Source: Fistulifera solaris (Eukaryota; Bacillariophyta; Bacillariophyceae; Naviculales; Stauroneidaceae). From it: DNA of 64,000 nucleotides. Shown here piece by piece: positions 57,038 through 64,000 of this stretch. A program made the translations under genes and the position numbers. The DNA is taken from NCBI GenBank assembly GCA_030295235.1, contig AP026129.1, positions 310,001-374,000 on the forward strand, read 5' to 3'. The notes below the pieces were generated by a model, which was given only the letters and a program-made list of their open reading frames with translations, was not told where the DNA came from and searched no databases. Numbering within the stretch: the first letter of the stretch is position 1; the number at the start of each line of letters is the position of its first letter.

Positions 57038-57802
57038 ATGAGCTCGACGAAATCACCACACCGAAGATATCTTCGACGCAATGCCTGTCTTAAAATTTTC
57101 AAACACGGCGATCTTGACCTTCTTGTATCCGAACTCAAGCTGGATGATGTTGAAGATTTGACGGAATCTTCATTGGATTCCGCGAGTACGCATTCGGGGC
57201 CAGGGTCAATAAGGATGAAAGGGGCAGCTGCTAGTTGCAATATCAACCCGCTCGACTACTCTCTCGGTAAGAAAGACAAGAGCGGGGTAAAGTTCGGCAC
57301 TGTCCATGTACGCAGCCATCAAAATGTACTCGGAAACAATCCTTCTTGTTCCAGAGGATTGCCAGTGGAGTTAGACTGGGATCACTGCCATTCTGAGAAT
57401 TTTCTTGTTGACGTCTATGAGGAAATGAGAAGCGGGATCCCTAAACGTGTGATCAGAATCGACCCCAGAGATCGTGAGCGTATCTTGCGATTGAAAGGAC
57501 ACTCGCGTGGCAGTTTTCAAAATGTACTTCTGGAGATCGATGTGATTAAACAATCGCGGGAAGTTTCTGCTCAAGAGTTCGACACGACAGAAGACTATAT
57601 TATGATGTTAGGAGGCAACGAGCAAGTCACCAACGAACAAATAATGCGCGAGGAGAGGCATTCCGAACTGAACACGAATGATATGGAGGAGTATCTTTTG
57701 ATGGCTAGCTCTAGAAGGGAACGCAATAATCGCGGCGAACGAACTTCTGCAACTCGACTTCAGTCGAAAAGCCCTATTCGAAAGATCTTTCATTGGAAAT
57801 AG
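57038..57802 (+). CDS. Uncharacterised diatom family 'VxFGxVxVRxH-LDW', member 2
   Basis: Fully open, 254 aa from the ATG at 57038. The shared domain runs from about residue 88: VKFGTVHVRSHQNVLGNNP, then LPVELDWDHCHSENFLVDVY, then IRIDPRDRERILRLKGHSRG and LLEIDVIKQSRE. After it are short acidic stretches with EDYIMMLGG and EEYLLMASS. No signal peptide or membrane segment. The basic start (SPHRRYLRRNACLK) is not clearly a targeting peptide. Function unknown. It converges on the related gene at 59563-57915, with 112 bp between stops. Confidence 0.75.
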   Translation: MSSTKSPHRRYLRRNACLKIFKHGDLDLLVSELKLDDVEDLTESSLDSASTHSGPGSIRMKGAAASCNINPLDYSLGKKDKSGVKFGTVHVRSHQNVLGNNPSCSRGLPVELDWDHCHSENFLVDVYEEMRSGIPKRVIRIDPRDRERILRLKGHSRGSFQNVLLEIDVIKQSREVSAQEFDTTEDYIMMLGGNEQVTNEQIMREERHSELNTNDMEEYLLMASSRRERNNRGERTSATRLQSKSPIRKIFHWK

Positions 57803-57914
57803 ATACAGCTCAAGAGACAGACGTATTGTACAGGACGCTCTAAAATTACTTATGCGTGAGTTTTAATCACATCAAGTAAACATCCAATCGTAGACTGCGC
57901 TCAATAGCACGCAT

Positions 57915-59563
57915 TCATGAAGCTTCAGGTGTTGCGCGCGTAGCAGACGATCTTCGGAGCTTCTTGTTGCAACACAAGTTCTGGATCGAAATCCACCACC
58001 GTCGGGAAACCGGTGTTGTCGTCGATGCCCTAGATCCATCTGATGATAAAACTTCATCCTCGTTCTCTCTTGCCGCTTGTTTGACGTCATCCTTGGCTAC
58101 CGTTGGCTGAAAATCTGACAGATGCGTAGGATTTCTTTGTGACTGCTGTTTCCCGCTCGCAAGCTCAGCTTCGGCTGCGATTTGACGGGTTGTTAAGCGA
58201 GCTTCTCGTAAACTGGTCGATGATAGCAATTTGTACATGAGTAAATCGTCTTCCTTCTTCTTGTCCTCTTTGACTGCCTTTCGAGACGCTTTAATTTCCT
58301 GAACTTCGAACTCGATTCTTGAAAGCGAATCGTCGGACACTCCCTTTGTGCGTAGAAGTTCTTCTCGTTCTTCGCGACTAATCTTTTGAGCCTTTTGTCG
58401 ATCTCCGGTGATCAATTCGTAATCCTCCAAGTCGAAATGCTGAGACGACATATACGACCAATCCAGCGCCACAGGAGGTCCCTGAGACACACAGGGATGA
58501 TCGCCGAGAGTAATCTTGTGTCGTCGCACCCGAACATCACCAAAACTGACACGGCTCGAAGTGCTTCTGTCAGATCGTCCCGAAACGTGAGAGCTGAAAT
58601 CCTCCTCTGAGGCCTCGTTGCACGGCTGCAAAACGGCAAGACTACCAGCTCTGTGTTTCCGCTGTGTCTGCAGACTGCTGTCTTCCGCCGCTGAATCATC
58701 TGGTCGATTATCGCTCGCTGCATCGGGAATTGATGCGACCATCTGCTTCGACACTTTTCTTTGTGCTTTCTTTTCTCGAACGACCTTTTCTCGTAGTCAT
58801 CCGATGCAAAACTTTCTGAGTTGCTTCGATGTTCCCAATCAAGATTTTGCTCTACATCAGTCACATCATGTGTCCGTACTCGGATCTTATCGAACGTTAG
58901 GTCCTTTTCGTTGCCGCTCTCGGGGTTGTCGTTTACATTCCCGCCATCTTCTGGGGGTTGTGCGACTTCGACCACTGATGTTGTTGCATTATGAACGATG
59001 GTGTTGTGTTGTATGTAAGCAGCGGTAGATGAAGGAGAACTTTGTAATGTACTTTGTAGGTCATCAGGTTGAAAGAGTTCTGTCAAATCCAGTGATTGTT
59101 CGTTCGTACGATTCAAGGCCGACAAAGAGACATCGTGTCCTGGACTCGCGGCTAAAAAGTTGGAAATGTGAAAGTGATGACGAGCAATCGAGTCTTTCAC
59201 TCTGCCATGACCAGGAGATAGTTTCCGTATCAGAAGATTGTTGCGGGACAGAATTCTTTGAGGGGCTCGTACGGGGCTGGTCTCGCCTTTGGCATGATTT
59301 TGGTCGTGATTTTCCTCGGGGAGTTCTGCAATTGTGTTGGTATGCTTTTCTTTAAAATCTGAACTCGCTTTCCAAAGAAACTGTTTGTCATCGACGCCTT
59401 TGAGTTGCTTCGAATCTAGAGGCGAGGATAAAGAAGGCAATAGAGAATCAGACGTCTTCCTGGACTCTGAAATGAAATCCGATTCAAGCTTTTTTTGATC
59501 CTCGTCGTCATCTGAAATCGATCTGTTCAGTTTGATTGCGTTGTTTAGGTCCATTGAACACAT
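57915..59563 (-). CDS. Uncharacterised diatom family 'VxFGxVxVRxH-LDW', member 3, two domains, frame-broken
   Basis: Starts MCSMDLNNAIKLN at 59563 with a long acidic Ser/Asp-rich N-terminus. A reduced copy of the family domain reads LTFDKIRVRTHDVTDVEQNL, then DWEHRSNSESFASDDYEK. At T4 58786-58789 (plus strand) one base is missing. The protein continues VVREKKAQRKVSKQMVAS into a complete second copy: VSFGDVRVRRHKITLGDHP, GPPVALDWSYMSSQHFDLED, EEREELLRTKG and EIKASRK. About 535 aa in total, ending RATPEAS. The first copy lacks the LGxNPxxxxGPP part. Function unknown. Confidence 0.72.
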
Positions 59564-60355
59564 GGTGCATTTTTTGATTTAGTTGAAAATTGAAACGTTT
59601 GAAATGGTGATAATGATCAAAGGCTTTGCTTTCTTGACGGCATTATTCAAGGCGACCAAAGAAGTTGTTGCGTTTTATTGACTGGCAATTTTCGGAGCAA
59701 CTCGCACTTGATCCTTGATTTTTGGCTTTTGATTTGATGTGAAAGTGTGAAACCAAGGACAAAAACGGGGGATAGAAAGAGTACTTAGTGTGCATCGCAT
59801 GTAGAACAGAAACGGGACTTAAAACGTACTATGTGCTATGGGGCCCCGAAGTTCTCTTGAGATTTAAGGTCTGGAGAGCGCGAGGTGAGGAGGATGAGGC
59901 GCGACTCCGATTCCGGGTCCTCTGACCGTACCTCCGTTTCATCAGTCTTTAATGGGTTTTTACGTCCATTTGCCCTTTACAAGTAGATGCATGCAGGTCT
60001 ATCTCTCCAGCAGATTTCCTATTGAAGCAAAGACAGATTCGCAGAATATCCGTCTGCTTCAAAATAATCAGAGATTCTGTCAAAGCGATGAAACGTCACA
60101 CAACGTACTAAAGACTCGTCAAAAATAATTTCCGTTAAAAGAATTTCTGTCTGTTCCAAAATGCTTGTACGGCGAACCAATGAATGCTTCCGTCATCATC
60201 GCGACAAAAATCGATTTCTCCTCTTCTTCGAGAAGTATCGATCCATTTATTCGTTTGATTCGAAGTAATAACACTTAAAAACGAGACAATTTACATTGGT
60301 TACTGGGATCAGGCTCGCTTATTCATTTTTGGCGGTATCGCAAGATTCTCTCTCA
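59564..60355. other. Divergent intergenic region, nothing recognised
   Basis: About 790 bp between family member 3 and the ADCK2-type gene. No gene, tRNA or repeat array recognised. Purine-rich tracts occur near 59760-59930. Confidence 0.4.
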
Positions 60356-62065
60356 ATGTCAGTATCGATTGCATTGCTGAAACGGTCGCAACGGTTTGTC
60401 TCGCCGATAGGACGGAGGGCACCGTTTGTAGGGGTTTCAGTGCTTCGCAGAACACCAGCGACCTGCCGAATTGCCGGAAATGTTTTCTTATTGGCTGTTG
60501 CACACAGATATACCCTAAAACATCGAAGTCACACATTGTGTTCATCGGATCCTCCAGTCTTATCACGGGATGATATAGAACCAGAATTTTTGATACCGGA
60601 CACCGACGACACGACTGTGGCGTTGAGAGCTTTGAAATGGCTAGAAAGAATAATCGGAAAGTGTTATGATGTGGTAATGGTAACACTTCGTGCAACGGAG
60701 ATATCGTTGTGTTTGAGCCCATTGTTGATATTGACTCCGACCAGCATGTTGATTTCGGGTTTGGGATTCAATTTCTTTTCAGAGATGACTTGGCGGTATA
60801 CCCTATACGCCGTCCAGCACTTGGGTCCCTCCTCTGTGAAACTCTGTCAATGGATGGCGACGCGAAGAGACCTGTTCCCATCTCATATTTGTGACAGATT
60901 GTCGGTTTTGCACGACAAAGCTTTTCCTCATTCATGGCATCACACAGTAGCTACTTTAAAAGAAGCATTCGGTGATGATTATCAGGAGAATGGACTTTTA
61001 ATAAAAGAAGAGGACATTTTAGGATGCGGTTCTGCGGCTCAAGTTTATCAAGCAGTGTTAAAGCAGCGCGATAAACGTGGAAACGAAGTCGAGCGCCCGG
61101 TGGCAGTCAAGGTGCTCCACCCCAACCTCAAGCGGAATGTCCATCGAGACATCTGGCTGATGGAGGCAGTTGCTGGTCTCATGCATTCCATACCCCTAGA
61201 AAGAATTCGCATGCTGAATCTTCCACGGGCGACGCAAACTTTTGTAGACATTCTTCGTCGCCAGACCGACTTGGGTATTGAAGCGCAAAATCTTCGCCAA
61301 TTTCGAGCAAACTTTTACGAAGATGACGATCACGAGTCGCGTTCGGAAATTATTTTTCCCCGACCAATGGATGGATGGGTTCACGAAAAAGTGTTGGTGG
61401 AAGAGCTCGCACAAAACGCACATCCTATTGCAACATCACTAACCGACGACTCATTGGAGGGGCACAAAACGCGACGGCAATTAGGCAAGCAACTCTGTCG
61501 AGCATTCTTCAAGATGATATTTTGGCATAACTTCATTCACTGCGATCTGCATCCAGGTAATGTCCAAGTGAAGCGTTTGGAAAAGGAAGAACAACGAACG
61601 ACCTTCTTTGGTCGAGGTCTACAGAACAAGATTGTCTTGTTGGACGCTGGCATTGCTTTTTCTCTCGACCCTAACGATCAAAGGAATCTACGCGACCTCT
61701 TCCGTGCCGTGGTGTTAAACGACGGTGAGACTGCCGGCCGGCTCATGGTAGAACGTGCCAAGTATGAAAGATGCAGTGAGATGGAAGGTGGAATCGAAGC
61801 GTTTGCCGCGGAAATGCAAAGTATAGTAGAAGAGTTCCACAACAGAAGAAAAGGAGGCGGTCTGACATTTGGATCCGTGCGCATTGGGTCATTGTTGAAT
61901 CGAGTCCTAGATGTCTGTCGCATTTACGGCGTCGAAATTGACCCAAACATGTCCGCTGTAGTTGTTAGCTGCTTAGTTGTAGAAGGCTTGGTGCGGTCGC
62001 TAGATCCCAACCTGAATCTAATTGACGCTGCTATTCCGTTCGTAATCGGGATCGGGGGTGTCTAG
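60356..62065 (+). CDS. ADCK2-type ABC1/UbiB atypical kinase
   Basis: Single exon of 569 codons from the ATG at 60356, fully open. UbiB/ADCK family members support coenzyme Q biosynthesis and lipid handling in mitochondria and plastids. Seen in order: the N-terminal motif region GPSSVKLCQWMATRRDLFP, where the usual KxGQ reads KLCQ; the Ala-rich nucleotide loop LGCGSAAQVYQAVLK; VAVKVLHPN; EELAQNAHP; HCDLHPGNVQVKR; and LLDAGIAFSL, with DAG in the DFG position as in ADCK2. The N-terminus is basic with hydrophobic stretches, consistent with mitochondrial import. The in-frame upstream sequence to 60296 has no ATG. Confidence 0.9.
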   Translation: MSVSIALLKRSQRFVSPIGRRAPFVGVSVLRRTPATCRIAGNVFLLAVAHRYTLKHRSHTLCSSDPPVLSRDDIEPEFLIPDTDDTTVALRALKWLERIIGKCYDVVMVTLRATEISLCLSPLLILTPTSMLISGLGFNFFSEMTWRYTLYAVQHLGPSSVKLCQWMATRRDLFPSHICDRLSVLHDKAFPHSWHHTVATLKEAFGDDYQENGLLIKEEDILGCGSAAQVYQAVLKQRDKRGNEVERPVAVKVLHPNLKRNVHRDIWLMEAVAGLMHSIPLERIRMLNLPRATQTFVDILRRQTDLGIEAQNLRQFRANFYEDDDHESRSEIIFPRPMDGWVHEKVLVEELAQNAHPIATSLTDDSLEGHKTRRQLGKQLCRAFFKMIFWHNFIHCDLHPGNVQVKRLEKEEQRTTFFGRGLQNKIVLLDAGIAFSLDPNDQRNLRDLFRAVVLNDGETAGRLMVERAKYERCSEMEGGIEAFAAEMQSIVEEFHNRRKGGGLTFGSVRIGSLLNRVLDVCRIYGVEIDPNMSAVVVSCLVVEGLVRSLDPNLNLIDAAIPFVIGIGGV

Positions 62066-62402
62066 AAATTGAATGTAGAGGATAGAGCCAGTTAAAATTT
62101 AAGTTGACTTGTTACGGGCATCACCTCCTTTTCTAAATGACCACGCATCATAATCTTTATCGTTGGTTTGATCGTTAAATAATAATGAGTGCCAGCTAGA
62201 ACAAATCGTGCGTGACACGTCATCAGGTAATGAGTCTGCTTCCTCCGATCTTGCGGATCTTGTGAATTTTCGCCGACCCGTCTTTCGTCAACCATGCGTC
62301 ATGCGTCACCTACCACAGCCACATAAAAACTAAAGAAACCATTCTTCGCTTTTCGACATCCACCGCTTGACATTTCCTACAATACCAATAGTGCTTCTTA
62401 CC

Positions 62403-63750
62403 ATGATCTCCAAGCAATTCATTTCTCGTCTAGGACGACAGTCTCAAAAGTTCTCGACAAGATGGCAGAGTACTAGTCCATTTGCGGCGTACGAGATGGC
62501 ACCTTTAGATCCGATTATTGGCTTGAACGAAGAGTTTCAGCGCGACGACTTTCCTCAAAAGGTCATCGTCGGCGTCGGTGCCTATCGTGACGATGCCGGC
62601 AAGCCATACGTTCTTCCGTGTGTTCGCGAAGCGGAACAAAGACTCGTTGATCAGAAACTGGACATGGAATATTCCGGAATTGTAAGTTGACGCGTCGTGT
62701 CGACCCGTCGTTTTTTCGACACTTTTCAGAATACTTACAAACGCACCTACGGTTATATAGGCCGGAGACCAAAAGTTTGTGGACCTTTCCCTCAAATTTG
62801 GGTACGGAGAAGATTCCGGCGCTTTGAAAGAAGGACGAATTCAAGGTGTTCAGGCCCTTTCGGGGACCGGTGGTCTCCGCGTTTTCGGTGAAATGATTCG
62901 TCGTCATGGACACAAACACATTTACGTACCCAATCCAACATGGGGAAATCACATCCCCATCTTTCAAAATTCTGGCCTCGAAGTTCGAAAGTACAGATAT
63001 TACGATGCCAGCAATAGCAGTTTAGACTTTGACGGCATGATCAAAGATATACAAGATATCCCTGCCGGAAGTTGTGTTTTGTTGCATGCCTGTGCCCACA
63101 ATCCTACCGGAATGGACCCCACGCTGGAGCAATGGAAGCAATTGTCGGAGCTGTTCAAGAAAAAACAACTTTTCCCTTTCTTCGATGCTGCCTACCAGGG
63201 CTTTGCTTCGGGCGATGCTATTCTCGACGCCGCTTCGTTGCGCATGTTTGTTGACGACGGACATCTTTTGGGCACTATTCAATCGTTCTCGAAAAATTTT
63301 GGATTGTACGGTCATCGTGTTGGTACGCTCTCGGTGGTGGGTAGCAATGCGGAAGAAGCCGCGCGTGTTGTGTCACAGATGAAAATGGTGATCCGTCCCA
63401 TGTACTCGAACCCGCCTCGCCACGGTGCCCGCATTGTCTCCACGATTTTGGACGACCCAAAATTGAAAAGTGATTTCTATGAACAATGCAAGGGGATGGC
63501 CGATCGTATGAATACTATGCGCACGAAACTGCGAGATGAACTAGAAGCAGTCGGGTCGACTCGCAACTGGGACCACATTGTGAAACAGATCGGGATGTTT
63601 GCCTACTCTGGTCTGAACAAAGAGCAAGTAATGGAAATGCGATCCAAACACCATCTGTATTGCACAGCGGACGGTCGTATTAGCATGGCCGGTGTCACGA
63701 CTGGCAACGTTTCATACATTGCGAATGCCATGCATGATGTATCCAAGTAA
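62403..63750 (+). CDS. Mitochondrial aspartate aminotransferase (GOT2-like)
   Basis: PLP-dependent class I aminotransferase interconverting aspartate/2-oxoglutarate and oxaloacetate/glutamate. Exon 1 is 62403-62681 and exon 2 is 62761-63750, with a 79-nt GTAAGT...TATATAG intron between EYSGI and AGDQKFVDLS. The substrate and cofactor blocks include VGAYRDDAGKPYVLP, LHACAHNPTGMDP, PFFDAAYQGFASGD and SFSKNFGLYGHRVG (Schiff-base Lys). The start MISKQFISRLGRQSQKFSTRW is a typical mitochondrial presequence. About 422 aa, the normal length plus presequence. Fully open in both exons. Confidence 0.95.
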
Positions 63751-63890
63751 ATTTATCTATTGCCATACTTTTCGCGTCAATAAAGTGATTGAATAATAGA
63801 CCTCTAATTATATTTTGCTGTAATGGAACTCTGTATTCTATGCATGTATGAAAATCCGATCTAAGCCGCCTTTGCGCGATTTTGGTGCGA

Positions 63891-64000
63891 TTATTCGAAA
63901 CGTTCCGTAAAAGTATTGAGGGTGTCATGAAAAGCCTTTACATCATCTTGGTCAAGCTCGAGCTCGTAGCGAGCAACTACGGAAGGTCTCTTAAGATCCA
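63891..64000 (-). CDS. Partial gene, 3' end only (continues beyond the window)
   Basis: An open frame enters from the window edge and reads DLKRPSVVARYELELDQDD, then VKAFHDTLNTFTERFE, to the stop at 63893-63891. The charged, helical character and clean stop support a real C-terminus. The family cannot be told from 35 residues. Converges on the aminotransferase gene. Confidence 0.5.
   Translation of the reverse strand, partial: DLKRPSVVARYELELDQDDVKAFHDTLNTFTERFE

Overview
This is nuclear DNA of a photosynthetic stramenopile, most likely a pennate diatom, with Phaeodactylum tricornutum as my best guess. That guess is inference from four things: compact genes with few short GT-AG introns (57-79 nt, one of 334 nt); a diatom-type DUF6824 protein and a bZIP; a Ty1/copia element resembling the CoDi type; and intergenic blocks of nested GGTACC/TACCGGTA palindromes.

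Layout. 0.5-8.8 kb: membrane-anchored GH2 beta-galactosidase (+), converging on autophagy protein ATG9 (-), then mitochondrial sideroflexin (+). 9.5-20.2 kb: a J-domain-like gene split by an 8.4-kb copia retrotransposon (10773-19146, pol on the minus strand), which itself carries a 1.4-kb hAT deletion derivative. 20.6-28.6 kb: an RPAP2/Rtr1-like protein, a DUF6824 protein, an RluA pseudouridine synthase fused to a Janus/PHPT1 phosphatase domain, and a three-repeat gelsolin. 28.6-31.2 kb: no recognisable gene. 31.2-39.2 kb: coatomer zeta (-), AP endonuclease with an internal PIP box (+), a small membrane protein (+), ER Hsp70 BiP (-), and a bZIP factor (+) divergent from BiP. 39.9-42.1 kb: first member of an uncharacterised diatom family and a ~1.1-kb hairpin minisatellite. 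42.3-53 kb: M16 insulinase-type protease (+), YAK1/DYRK kinase (-), an unknown protein (-), MscS channel (-), UAP56 DEAD/DECD helicase (-). 53.8-64 kb: FadH-like 2,4-dienoyl-CoA reductase (+), two more members of the uncharacterised family (convergent), ADCK2-type kinase (+), mitochondrial aspartate aminotransferase (+), and the 3' end of a gene on the minus strand.

The genes are ordinary eukaryotic housekeeping and trafficking genes. There is no operon-like pathway. Loose functional themes are ER/secretory traffic (BiP, coatomer zeta, ATG9) and mitochondrial metabolism (sideroflexin, ADCK2, aspartate aminotransferase).

Quality warning. At least 14 conserved genes are broken by 1-base (occasionally 2-base) indels, nearly all in homopolymer runs of 3-7. 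Eight other genes are fully open. This looks like residual long-read assembly error rather than mass pseudogenisation. Where a gene is described as frame-broken below, the conserved protein continues in the next frame.
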